A DNA stretch of 12,155 nucleotides from an uncultured Terriglobus sp. (GTDB lineage Bacteria > Acidobacteriota > Terriglobia > Terriglobales > Acidobacteriaceae): positions 1-12,155 of the forward strand of contig CALMRM010000023.1 of NCBI GenBank assembly GCA_937871605.1. The letters run 5' to 3'. The notes under the pieces are model-generated. The model made no database searches. It saw nothing but the letters and a program-made list of their open reading frames with translations, and was not told where the DNA came from. The first letter of the stretch is position 1. Each line of letters begins with the position of its first letter. Of this stretch, positions 5,444 through 12,155 are shown one piece after another. A program made the position numbers and the translations under genes.

Positions 5444-5490
5444 CTTCAGGGAGAATAGTCCGGACGGAGGCAAAGCCATCAGAACTTTCT
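5414..5490 (-). ncRNA. Possible short non-coding RNA ending at the strong terminator
   Basis: A minus-strand promoter-like pair, TTGACA (5526-5521) and TAGACT (5502-5497) with 18-base spacing, would start a transcript near 5490 that ends at the terminator at 5414, about 77 bases long. The RNA would hold GATGGCTTT (5480-5472), which can pair over 9 bp with AAAGCCATC (5441-5433), the same bases that form the left arm of the terminator. No convincing ORF of its own is present. It could instead be the 3' untranslated part of the DUF6599 gene transcript, or a control element. Confidence 0.3.
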
Positions 5491-5496
5491 GGCGAA

Positions 5497-5526
5497 AGTC
5501 TATGGCGCAGCTCAGGGCAGTGTCAA
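5497..5526 (-). promoter_or_regulatory. Promoter-like pair in the non-coding region
   Basis: Minus strand: exact TTGACA at 5526-5521, 18 bases, then TAGACT (four of six) at 5502-5497. The first downstream gene is tRNA-Thr, which has its own promoter beyond the terminator, so the only product would be a short RNA. Confidence 0.35.
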
Positions 5527-5534
5527 GCAGAATC

Positions 5535-5561
5535 GCAAGTGCCTTATTCTGTTGCACTTGC
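5535..5561. repeat. 8-bp hairpin downstream of the DUF6599 gene
   Basis: GCAAGTGC (5535-5542) and GCACTTGC (5554-5561) form a perfect stem with an 11-base AT-rich loop, 58 bases past the minus-strand stop at 5619. It lacks a U-run on the minus strand, so it may protect the 3' end of the mRNA rather than terminate. Confidence 0.4.
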
Positions 5562-5618
5562 CGTTCAGATGCAACGGATGCTCAATTTGATCCATCTGGC
5601 GCTTAGCCCAGCACAACG

Positions 5619-6761
5619 CTAGCGAATGCCATGCTCGGGTTTGCCGCGCAGATTCAGGCTGATTACTTCCATGTCGTCGATCGATGAGATCGGCTTTCCA
5701 CGGGCACGCCGGAACGCAGCGCGGCCACCACCGAACACAACACCCAACACCAACGCAGCGCCCACCATGACAAGCACGAAGATCATGATCTGCACCATGA
5801 CGCTGGCGGCGTTGCTGACCTTAAATTGCTCCATGTAGCCTTCCGGCTTGTTCCAGGTCACATCGGCCTGATACTTGATGCCGGTCACCAGCTTCGCCGC
5901 TTCCCTGGCTGAAAAGCCGCCGCTGGCGAGCGCCACGATGGGACCGGAACGTGCCACCTGGGCGTCTCCAGCATCCGGCAGCGAACCATTTTTGAGCGCC
6001 TGTTCAATGGCGCGCATGCGGTCCCCCGCAATGGTGGGCGTGGGATAAAAGATTGTGGTCAGCGTGCCGTGTCCGGCGCGACCGCTGTAGCGGGAGGTGA
6101 GGATCTCTGGGGACTTACTAAAGTCGATGACGCCAGGCGGCAGCTGGCCGCCATCCGCCGCATAGGTCAGCGGGCCCACGGCGTACCGCAAGCTTTCCTT
6201 GAGCAAACCGTCCTGTGGCAGGCGCGTGGGCAGCAGAGGGTGCGCTCCCTTGGAACCCATGGGCTTGGGCAGGCTGCCGGTGAGTTCGTTGAAGGAGCTT
6301 GCTGAAACCGGCTTGAGTCCTGACGGCGCAATGGACACCAGCGTGTCGCCCTGCCAGAACAGCAGCTTACCTGCTGACACGGCGCAATCCACCCCCAGGC
6401 TGTTACCACCTGCGCACGGACGCATCTCGGGTGTGCGCAGCAGGGTGAAGGCGCTGTACGCGCCTGTGGCATCGGCAAACTCCACGGCAGAGACAGTGGC
6501 AGCGTTTCCTTCAGCCGCGTACTTTTTCACATCGCTGCGACTCTGCAGCAGTTCCTTCGCCACGCCATCGGCAAGATGAATGGAGCTGTCGCCTGGGCCG
6601 CTGGCCTGCCACTCGCCAAAGTGGTCTGGCAGCAGCGGTGCCTGCGGCATGGTGACAGTGGTGGCAGGCTGCCCCGCGGGTACCTGCGCCCACGACGCAG
6701 TAGCCAACAGCGGCAGCGCAACGGCAAATACCTGCGTGGATCGACTCAGAAAACGAAGCAT
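5619..6761 (-). CDS. DUF6599-like exported, membrane-anchored protein
   Basis: The 380-residue protein begins with a Sec-type signal (MLRFLSRSTQ, hydrophobic VFAVALPLLATASWA, likely cleavage after Ala25). It then has a large extracytoplasmic region with LPDHFGEWQASG, VAKELLQSRSDVKKY, YSAFTLLRTPEMRPC and LTTIFYPTPTIAGDRM. A hydrophobic segment at about 321-346 (MVQIMIFVLVMVGAALVLGVVFG) is followed by a basic, cytoplasmic tail (RAAFRRARGK). This layout and the DHFGEW opening fit the DUF6599 family seen mainly in acidobacteria. The family is assigned from memory and its function is unknown. It follows the amidase gene after 42 bases with no clear promoter, suggesting cotranscription and a cell-envelope role. 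The ATG at 6761 lacks a strong ribosome site. Confidence 0.85.
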   Translation of the reverse strand: MLRFLSRSTQVFAVALPLLATASWAQVPAGQPATTVTMPQAPLLPDHFGEWQASGPGDSSIHLADGVAKELLQSRSDVKKYAAEGNAATVSAVEFADATGAYSAFTLLRTPEMRPCAGGNSLGVDCAVSAGKLLFWQGDTLVSIAPSGLKPVSASSFNELTGSLPKPMGSKGAHPLLPTRLPQDGLLKESLRYAVGPLTYAADGGQLPPGVIDFSKSPEILTSRYSGRAGHGTLTTIFYPTPTIAGDRMRAIEQALKNGSLPDAGDAQVARSGPIVALASGGFSAREAAKLVTGIKYQADVTWNKPEGYMEQFKVSNAASVMVQIMIFVLVMVGAALVLGVVFGGGRAAFRRARGKPISSIDDMEVISLNLRGKPEHGIR

Positions 6762-6803
6762 ATGTGGAGTGAGACTATCACCGGCGCAGCAGGGGTAGCG
6801 CGG

Positions 6804-9068
6804 CTACTCGCCCTTCGTCTCGGCAGGTTTGGCTGCAGCGACATGCACCCCGGACAGGCCGCCCGTGTACGCCGCCACCCCGCGATAGATGGACTGCGCA
6901 ACGCGTTCGCGGTAATCCGGTGTACGCAGCTGCGCAGCATCCTTGCTGTTGGTCACAAAGCTGATCTCGGTCAGTATGGACGGCATGTTCGCTCCGATCA
7001 GCACGACGAACGGTGCCTTTTTCACGCCACGGTTCTTCAGCCCGTCGTTGCCCTTGTGCAGGCCGTCGTAGAGCGATTCTTCAACATCTGCGGCAAACTC
7101 GCGCGACTCGTCGATCTTATCCTTCAGCGTGATCTTCTTCACGAGGTCAGCCAGTTGGTGCACACCCTGGTCGCTGACGGCATTTTCGCGCGCGGCTACG
7201 TCCAATGCATCGGGCTGCGAGGTGAAGTTGAGATAATAGGTTTCCACCCCGCGCGCGGTCTCGTCGCCAGAACTGTTGGCGTGCACGCTGATGAAGAGGT
7301 CGGCCTCCGCCTTATTCGCGATGGCGGTGCGCGTCTCTAACGGAATGAAGGTGTCGTCGCTGCGCGTGTAGGTGACTTCGGCACCCAGCTTGTCGTGCAG
7401 CAGTTTGCCCAGGCGCAGCGCCACATCCAGCACCACGTCTTTTTCCATGATGCCACCCACACCGATGGTGCCACTATCGTGCCCGCCGTGGCCGGGGTCG
7501 ATGACGATACGGTTGATCTTTAGCCCCAGAGCGCGCTGCAGCGTACGCTCTCCCTCTGCCGTGGGCGCTGCAGCGTGCACGGGCGCCGCGTCCGGGTCAG
7601 CGGCTCGCTTGTTCTTAGTGCGGGTGGGCGCAGCGGGCGCGGGGCCGACAGCAATGGGCTGCGACGTCGGTTTGGACGTGGCACGCTCCGTCTCTGGTGA
7701 CGCACTCAACGCAACGACTTCACCCCCTGTGGTGGTGCGGCTGGCCACTGTGCTGGGAACGGCAGCAACCGTGGTGCTTGAGCTTACCGAACGTGTCGCC
7801 GAGGCCGGTCCGTGCGTAACAGGCGCGATGCTGCCGTGTGCGGCGGGATAGCTAGCCTCGGCCGCCGGGGGTGGCGTGCCCGTGGCGATTGCGGCTCCGC
7901 TTGCAGCGTCCTTCGTGCCGCCATGAATGTCGATGATGAGCCGATAGGGATTTGGTAGCAGAAAGGCCGAGTACTCCGTGACGTCATTGACATCCAGCAC
8001 GACGCGCGTCATGTCATTGGAGTATTGGGCAGCGCGGATACGCTTGAGGTAGCCGTCGTCCGTCACGGTGAAGCTCTTGCCTACAAGCTCCTGCGCCAGC
8101 CGCGTACCGTGCAGGTCAAAGTAGATGCGATCCGGTCCAGGCACACGCGCAGCTTCGTACTGCACTTCGTCGCCCAGATCAATAGCAACACGTGTATAGG
8201 TGGGCGTCGACCAGTGGCGGATAGCTGAGACGGTAGCGAGGCCGCCCTTTGTGTGCGCGGGCACGTTTGCCTGCGCGTCTTGCACAGCCAGGCCCGTGGT
8301 GCGGACTGCAGCGGCAGCGCTGGGCACAGATGGCTGCGGCGTGGGCGAGACACTGGCACCCTGCTGCTGCACCGTGCCCTGCGACGCAGCCAGGCTTGCC
8401 TCTGCGTGCAGTTCCGGCGACACGGTTGTGCCGGGCACACCGTTTGAAGCAGCTGCCGCATTGCGGGCCGCACCCGTATCCGCGTTGCGCGCTGCCACCG
8501 TCACCGGCAGCACGCCTGCGCGCAGACTCTTTAGGGCGGTATCAGCTTCCTCAACGTGGGTCGACTGTGGATAGCTCTGTACAAACTCTGCGTACTTGGC
8601 TCGCGCCAGCTTCACATCGTGCAGGTCGCCTGCCGCAATCTGTGCCTCCTGCAGCAGTGCTGCCGCACGGAACTGGGAGTGCGGGTACTGTGTTCGAAGA
8701 AACTCAAACTGGCCAACGGCATCATGCGATGCCTTGCCGTCGTGCAGGACGCTGCCCTGCTCCGCAAGCAGCAAACCTACGTCGAAAATAGCCTCTGTTG
8801 CATGCGGATCACCGGGCGCACCGTGGTAGATCAGGCGGTACGCGTCCATGACTGTGGAATAGTCTTCGCGCGTGCGTTGTGGCGCCGGAATGGCCAGGAA
8901 CTGTTGCCGCGCCTTTTCTGCCACCTGCCATGGCGAGAGTGGTACCGCAGCGTGCCGGGGCACAGCGGCAGCAGCAAACGGCAGCAGCGCGACGCTGGCA
9001 CATACTACGCGACGAACTGTGGTGCAGAGAGCCAAGCCGCCCCCAGTGTACTGTTGGCCGCGGGCCAT
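6804..9068 (-). CDS. N-acetylmuramoyl-L-alanine amidase with TPR-like and AMIN domains
   Basis: This periplasmic zinc enzyme cleaves the amide bond between MurNAc and the stem peptide, needed for septal splitting and wall turnover. The 754-residue order is: signal segment VVCASVALLPFAAAA (about 21-35); BamD-like helical repeats (about 63-185); a low-complexity Ala/Ser/Pro linker; an AMIN peptidoglycan-targeting domain (about 276-383, VSAIRHWSTPTYTRVAIDL to YRLIIDIHG); a second Ala/Thr/Pro linker of about 125 residues; and a C-terminal Amidase_3 domain. The last has expected zinc ligands His527 (DPGHGG), Glu542 (IMEKD) and His596 (SVHAN), and catalytic Glu701 (LTEISFV). The ATG at 9068 is preferred over the upstream ATG at 9191, which would overlap the preceding gene by 55 bases and put 41 residues before the signal region. 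Its ribosome site is weak. It is much longer than E. coli AmiC (about 417). Confidence 0.93.
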   Translation of the reverse strand: MARGQQYTGGGLALCTTVRRVVCASVALLPFAAAAVPRHAAVPLSPWQVAEKARQQFLAIPAPQRTREDYSTVMDAYRLIYHGAPGDPHATEAIFDVGLLLAEQGSVLHDGKASHDAVGQFEFLRTQYPHSQFRAAALLQEAQIAAGDLHDVKLARAKYAEFVQSYPQSTHVEEADTALKSLRAGVLPVTVAARNADTGAARNAAAASNGVPGTTVSPELHAEASLAASQGTVQQQGASVSPTPQPSVPSAAAAVRTTGLAVQDAQANVPAHTKGGLATVSAIRHWSTPTYTRVAIDLGDEVQYEAARVPGPDRIYFDLHGTRLAQELVGKSFTVTDDGYLKRIRAAQYSNDMTRVVLDVNDVTEYSAFLLPNPYRLIIDIHGGTKDAASGAAIATGTPPPAAEASYPAAHGSIAPVTHGPASATRSVSSSTTVAAVPSTVASRTTTGGEVVALSASPETERATSKPTSQPIAVGPAPAAPTRTKNKRAADPDAAPVHAAAPTAEGERTLQRALGLKINRIVIDPGHGGHDSGTIGVGGIMEKDVVLDVALRLGKLLHDKLGAEVTYTRSDDTFIPLETRTAIANKAEADLFISVHANSSGDETARGVETYYLNFTSQPDALDVAARENAVSDQGVHQLADLVKKITLKDKIDESREFAADVEESLYDGLHKGNDGLKNRGVKKAPFVVLIGANMPSILTEISFVTNSKDAAQLRTPDYRERVAQSIYRGVAAYTGGLSGVHVAAAKPAETKGE

Positions 9069-9136
9069 CGCTGCGCCAACCCACGCGCGGGTAGCTTTCC
9101 TGGTTACCGCCGTGACATAGCACCTGGACTGTGCTG

Positions 9137-9997
9137 CTATGCCAAAGCTGCAACGGGCTGCTCCAGCATGCGAAACGCCTTTGCAGCGCACTCACGAACA
9201 ACCTGCGGCGCAGTCTCCGGCTGATAGCGGATCTCCAGGGTACCCACGGAGGCCTGAGGCAGCGCAGCAATGCCGGTGCGGACGGCGGTCCAGTCCACTG
9301 TACCCTCGCCAGGCCAGCAGTGCTCGTCCTTTTCACCGCCGTTGTCGTGCAGGTGCAGCTGCTTCACGCGCGCACCCAGCACCTCAAATGCTCTAGCCAC
9401 ACCAGGCATGCCGTACAGGTTCATGTGGCCCACGTCCAGGCACACACCTACCGTGTCGAGGTGTGCGATGCGCAGCATCTCGAGGAGGTGTTCCGGTGTA
9501 GTCACCTCATTAGGCAGCGTTTCCACCAACGTCCTCACGCCAAGTGGATGTGCGAAAGCCTTGATGTGCTCGACGGCAGTCATGGAAAGATCCAAGGTGC
9601 GCTCGTTCCAGGTGTCGCCCGGTGTCCCCAGGTGCAGCACGATGCTGTCGATCGCAATCTGCTCCGCTGCCTCGAGCGCGCGTTTGACTTCATCCATCGC
9701 CTCGATGCGGCGTGTCTTTTCCACCGCGATCAGGTTGATGGTGGGCTGCACATATTTGCTCCAGTCGGAGCCGCCCCGTACCGTGCCATCGAAGATGGGC
9801 TGGTGCAGCGTGGCCCGGCAGTCCGTGCTGCGGAACCACTTGGCGATCTCCTTTACCTCGGCGCGGTCGGCGTAGTCGAAGTGGTGCCGTGCAGCGAACA
9901 GCTCGATGGACTGGGCACCACCCGCGACCAGGGTGTCCAGCAGGCCGGCGTGGAGCCGCTGTTGCAGAAAAACGTGTGTGCTGACGGAGCGGAGCAT
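9137..9997 (-). CDS. Sugar phosphate isomerase/epimerase-like TIM-barrel protein (AP endonuclease 2 family)
   Basis: The 286-residue protein fits the xylose isomerase-like TIM-barrel superfamily (PF01261). Visible strand-end motifs are SIELFAARHHFDY (30-42), SIVLHLGTPGDTW (118-130), LVETLPNE (Glu159), GVCLDVGHMNLYG (Asp188, His191), VKQLHLHDN (His215, His217, Asp218), a His226 in KDEHCWPGEGTVDW, and GTLEIRY (Glu255). Glu159, Asp188, His191 or His217, and Glu255 are the likely metal ligands. No signal peptide is seen, so it is cytoplasmic. The substrate cannot be told from sequence; endonuclease IV activity is unlikely because the nine-ligand trinuclear set is not obvious. It follows the GDSL hydrolase gene by 52 bases and precedes the amidase by 68. 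The start ATG lies one base after an 8-bp hairpin. Confidence 0.87.
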   Translation of the reverse strand: MLRSVSTHVFLQQRLHAGLLDTLVAGGAQSIELFAARHHFDYADRAEVKEIAKWFRSTDCRATLHQPIFDGTVRGGSDWSKYVQPTINLIAVEKTRRIEAMDEVKRALEAAEQIAIDSIVLHLGTPGDTWNERTLDLSMTAVEHIKAFAHPLGVRTLVETLPNEVTTPEHLLEMLRIAHLDTVGVCLDVGHMNLYGMPGVARAFEVLGARVKQLHLHDNGGEKDEHCWPGEGTVDWTAVRTGIAALPQASVGTLEIRYQPETAPQVVRECAAKAFRMLEQPVAALA

Positions 9998-9998
9998 A

Positions 9999-10021
9999 CT
10001 GCCCTGAGCCTAGCAGGGCAG
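9999..10021 (-). repeat. 8-bp hairpin abutting the isomerase-like gene start codon
   Basis: CTGCCCTG (9999-10006) and CAGGGCAG (10014-10021) are perfectly complementary with a 7-base loop. On the minus strand the hairpin ends one base before the ATG at 9997, so it would bury the only AGGG available as a ribosome site. It could dampen translation, or mark the 3' end of the GDSL hydrolase message. Confidence 0.45.
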
Positions 10022-10049
10022 CATGCCCACTGTGGAACCACGCGAGGTA

Positions 10050-10961
10050 CTATCTCGGCGTGACTGGTACGTCATTCTGTACGCTCAGGGTGCGGTTGAT
10101 GGTCGCCTCTGCCAGCGGAGCCATGACCGCGTAGCCTGCCGCTGTCGGATGCACACCGTCCTTGCTGAGGCCCTGCTTCATCGCACCCTCAGGCGTAGCC
10201 AGCGGCGTGTAATAGTCCAGGTAGGTGCAGCCGCTTGCCGCGCAGAAGTCTTTCATCCACGCGTTCAACGTACGTACCTTCTCCGCAGGCTGCAGGCCGC
10301 GACGCCATGCGTAGTCATCGACCGGCAACACGCTGCTCAGGATCACGCGAATGCTGTTTTCCTTCGCAATGGCGGCCATGGAGCGGACGTTGTCCTCCAC
10401 CATCTGCAGCGTTTCGACGCCGGTGTTCCCTGCAATGTCATTCGTTCCGGCTAGGATAACCACGGCCGCGGGCTTGAGCGCGACTACGTCCTGCTGAAAG
10501 CGGATGAGCATCTGCGGCGTGGTCTGGCCGCTGATGCCACGGTCCAGGTACGGCTTGCCGGGGAAAAACGAAGCCTTGTTGGCGCCGTTACCCCAAGCGT
10601 CGGTGATGCTGTCACCGTAGAAGACGACGCGGCCCGCTTCAGCAGTGGGCAGTGCCTTGTTGGCGGCAGCGTAGCGTCCCAGTTGTGCGTAGTCACCCAA
10701 TAAAGACTGCATGCGCTTGATTTCAGTCTGGTTCAAGGAGTCAGTGGGTGCCAGCAGGATGGGATCCGCAGCAATGGGCTTGCCGTCACTCGTCATCATG
10801 GTGACTCTGGGTGTATTCGGCGGAGGCGTTTGTGACGAGGCAGGCACCGGTCCGGTGGGCCGCTGGGTAGGCGCAGACGTGCTGGTTGACTGCTGCGCTT
10901 GCAGCGTAAACGGAAGCAAGAGCGCGCAAAGCGTAAACGTGATGTGTGCAGTGCGATGCAT
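10050..10961 (-). CDS. Exported GDSL/SGNH-family hydrolase
   Basis: This secreted serine esterase/lipase-like enzyme has 303 residues. Its signal peptide is MHRTAHITFTLCALLLPFTLQAQ, with cleavage likely after LQA. A Thr/Ser/Pro-rich linker follows (about 24-52). The SGNH blocks are all present: GDSIT with nucleophile Ser118 (block I), RGISGQTT with oxyanion Gly142 (block II), AGTND with Asn174 (block III), and DGVHPTAAGY with Asp268 and His271 (block V). The arrangement resembles platelet-activating-factor acetylhydrolase/TesA-like hydrolases that act on acetyl or acyl esters of sugars or lipids. The true substrate is not readable. The ATG at 10961 follows GGAGA with short spacing. It is the first of four minus-strand genes that may be cotranscribed, and it is divergent from the small monooxygenase-like gene. 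Confidence 0.93.
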   Translation of the reverse strand: MHRTAHITFTLCALLLPFTLQAQQSTSTSAPTQRPTGPVPASSQTPPPNTPRVTMMTSDGKPIAADPILLAPTDSLNQTEIKRMQSLLGDYAQLGRYAAANKALPTAEAGRVVFYGDSITDAWGNGANKASFFPGKPYLDRGISGQTTPQMLIRFQQDVVALKPAAVVILAGTNDIAGNTGVETLQMVEDNVRSMAAIAKENSIRVILSSVLPVDDYAWRRGLQPAEKVRTLNAWMKDFCAASGCTYLDYYTPLATPEGAMKQGLSKDGVHPTAAGYAVMAPLAEATINRTLSVQNDVPVTPR

Positions 10962-11109
10962 ATATCTCCAACAATCGGTGATAGTTGTCTCAGAGAGGTT
11001 CGTCCCTCACCTTTTACACTGTCATGTGCTGCATCATTGCTACCATGATAGGCGCAGCATCAAGGTAGTGATGGTGTGAACGCAGCTAGTATTGGAGTAA
11101 GAGAAAACC

Positions 11110-11415
11110 ATGGATCTAAACGATCAACCTGCCTACATCATCAAGATGCGAGCCAAGCCTGGGAACGGTGACAAGCTCTTTGAGCTTGCTACAGTCGGCA
11201 TGAAGAAGTCCGATGCATCAGATCGGCACATTATTCTCCGCGAGGACAATGATCCTGATGTGCTGTGGACCGCCGAGGTTTTTCGATCAACCGTGGCTAA
11301 GGACAAGTATGAGAACAGTCCGCTTGCTGACGCGCTTCGGGACGAAATTCTGTCGCTCTTAGCGGAGCCGCCACTCCGCATTGCTGCACACCCCTACTCA
11401 GTTGCACCTGAGTAA
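11110..11415 (+). CDS. Small antibiotic-biosynthesis-monooxygenase (ABM)-fold protein
   Basis: The 101-residue protein shows the dimeric ferredoxin-like ABM pattern (YgiN-like): a first strand YIIKMRAKPGN, a helix GDKLFELATVGMKKS, strand HIILREDNDPD, strand LWTAEVFRST, a helix KDKYENSPLADALRDEILSLL and a closing strand PPLRIAAHPYSV. Family members act as cofactor-free quinol or aromatic monooxygenases, or as small-molecule and haem-handling proteins. The conserved His often present before the last helix is replaced by Lys/Tyr (DKYENSPL), so catalysis is uncertain. The ATG at 11110 lies 12 bases after GGAG, with AAGAGA between. It is a monocistronic unit, convergent with ligA with only 18 bases between stops, and divergent from the GDSL hydrolase. 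A role in aromatic metabolism is possible but not shown. Confidence 0.85.
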   Translation: MDLNDQPAYIIKMRAKPGNGDKLFELATVGMKKSDASDRHIILREDNDPDVLWTAEVFRSTVAKDKYENSPLADALRDEILSLLAEPPLRIAAHPYSVAPE

Positions 11416-11433
11416 CCCGTACCGAAGGCTGAA

Positions 11434-12155
11434 CTAAGCTAGCAGCTGCAGCAGGCCCTGCTCGTCTAGGATGCTGACACCAAGTTCACGGGCCTTCTCC
11501 AGCTTGCTACCAGCCTCTTCGCCAGATACAACATGGCTGGTTTTCTTTGACACGGAGCCAGACACCTTGCCGCCCGCTGCTTCAATACGCGCCTTCGCTT
11601 CGTCGCGTGTCAGCGTGGGTAGCGTGCCGGTTAGGACAAAAGTCTGCCCGGCAAGCGCATCGCCGACCACCTTCTTTTCCGCTGTGAACTGCAGGCCCGC
11701 TTTGCGCAGCGCCTCCACAAGGACGCGGTTCTTCTCCAGTTGGAAATAGTCATAGATGGTTTGCGCGACGATGGGTCCGATACCCTCCGCCTGCACCAGC
11801 GCCCCTGCATCCGCAGCCATGATTGCGTCCATGCTGCCAAAGCTTGCGGCCAGGTCCTGTGCGGTACGCTCACCCACATGGCGGATGCCGAGGCCCAGCA
11901 GCACGCGGTACAGCGGCGTCTGCCTGGAGCGCTGGATTTGCTCGTAGAGCAGGGTGCCCCGCTTCTCGCCCAGGCGGCGTGCGCCGGCTACTTTGCCCTC
12001 CTTTGCAGCCTTGGCCTGCTCTGCCTCGCTGGGCGGGAACTTCAGTTCACAGAGGGTCTCTTTCCTCAGGCTGTACAGATCGGCGACGGTGTGGACCAGG
12101 GCAGCTTTGGTGGGCTCCTCCGCGGTTTGCTCCGTGCTGTCCGCGGGGGCAGTGT
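11434..12155 (-). CDS. ligA: NAD-dependent DNA ligase, C-terminal part (cut by window edge)
   Basis: LigA seals nicks in duplex DNA using NAD+ and is essential for replication and repair. The frame runs from the window edge to TAG at 11436-11434, about 240 residues. The visible part begins in an acidic linker (TAPADSTEQTAEEPTKA) and then enters the helix-hairpin-helix region: LVHTVADLYSLRKETL, GEKRGTLLYEQIQRSRQTPL and LLGLGIRHVGERTAQDLAASFGSM. It ends in a BRCT domain (LAGQTFVLTGTLPTLTRDEAKA to GSKLEKARELGVSILDEQGLLQLL). The adenylation domain lies outside. Compared with E. coli or Thermus LigA there is an extra stretch of about 20 Lys/Ala-rich residues in the HhH region (11971-12030). A Met codon at 11904 is internal, not a start. 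Confidence 0.95.
   Translation of the reverse strand, partial: TAPADSTEQTAEEPTKAALVHTVADLYSLRKETLCELKFPPSEAEQAKAAKEGKVAGARRLGEKRGTLLYEQIQRSRQTPLYRVLLGLGIRHVGERTAQDLAASFGSMDAIMAADAGALVQAEGIGPIVAQTIYDYFQLEKNRVLVEALRKAGLQFTAEKKVVGDALAGQTFVLTGTLPTLTRDEAKARIEAAGGKVSGSVSKKTSHVVSGEEAGSKLEKARELGVSILDEQGLLQLLA

Noticed and set aside
5333..5557. Minus-strand ORF of 74 codons between the DUF6599 gene and tRNA-Thr
   Set aside because: It reads straight through the strong terminator and the tRNA-Thr promoter into the tRNA, so it cannot be a normal gene.
6576..7340. Plus-strand ORF of 254 codons opposite the amidase and DUF6599 genes
   Set aside because: It spans the end of one real gene and the start of another, and shows no family features.
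9069..9191. Upstream ATG at 9191 as the amidase start
   Set aside because: It would overlap the isomerase-like gene by 55 bases and place 41 non-signal-like residues before the signal segment.
9131..10063. Plus-strand ORF of 310 codons opposite the isomerase-like gene
   Set aside because: The opposite strand has metal-ligand motifs at proper spacing, while this one has no recognisable domain and no good ribosome site.
11040..11109. Promoter for the ABM-fold gene (TAGTAT near 11090)
   Set aside because: A -10-like hexamer is present but no -35 hexamer stands at a fitting distance, so it was not annotated.

Overview
This looks like chromosomal, GC-rich bacterial housekeeping DNA. The mix of genes suggests an acidobacterium of the Terriglobus/Granulicella/Edaphobacter kind. 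The reasons are a DUF6599-type membrane protein, an AMIN amidase with long Ala/Pro/Thr linkers, an infC gene that starts with AUU, and a trpC-trpF-trpB order. The assignment rests on recognising families by eye, not on a database search. No mobile element, CRISPR array, rRNA or integration site was seen.

Layout. From 1 to 2060, on the minus strand, lie trpC, trpF and the start of trpB, whose 3' end is outside the window. Between trpF and trpB is what reads as a complete ribosome-mediated tryptophan attenuator: a 25-residue leader peptide with two Trp codons, and four alternating complementary arms ending in an intrinsic terminator 33 bases before the trpB ATG. A tRNA-Leu(CAG) gene lies upstream of trpC on the same strand. 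From 2423 to 3275 a small stand-alone histidine-kinase DHp-like protein (plus strand) converges on a response regulator with a histone-H1-like basic tail (minus strand). infC (3558-4097, plus) follows, with its own promoter and a probable AUU start. It is not followed by rpmI-rplT, and a tail-like stretch in the +1 frame lies just past its stop.

From 4188 to 5111 (minus) is a MerR-like/TPR regulator with a good promoter, then tRNA-Thr(CGT) with its own promoter. A 276-base non-coding stretch follows (5343-5618). It holds a strong terminator, an alternative pairing partner for that terminator, and a possible minus-strand promoter, so it may encode a short RNA. From 5619 to 10961 four minus-strand genes with gaps of 42 to 68 bases may be one transcript: GDSL/SGNH hydrolase, sugar-phosphate isomerase-like TIM barrel, N-acetylmuramoyl-L-alanine amidase and DUF6599 protein. 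Three of them carry signal peptides, pointing to cell-envelope work. The window ends with a small monooxygenase-fold protein (plus) converging on the C-terminal third of NAD-dependent DNA ligase (minus).

No gene-free stretch exceeds 300 bases. The intergenic gaps 2225-2422, 3276-3449 and 10962-11109 show nothing clear beyond the sites listed.
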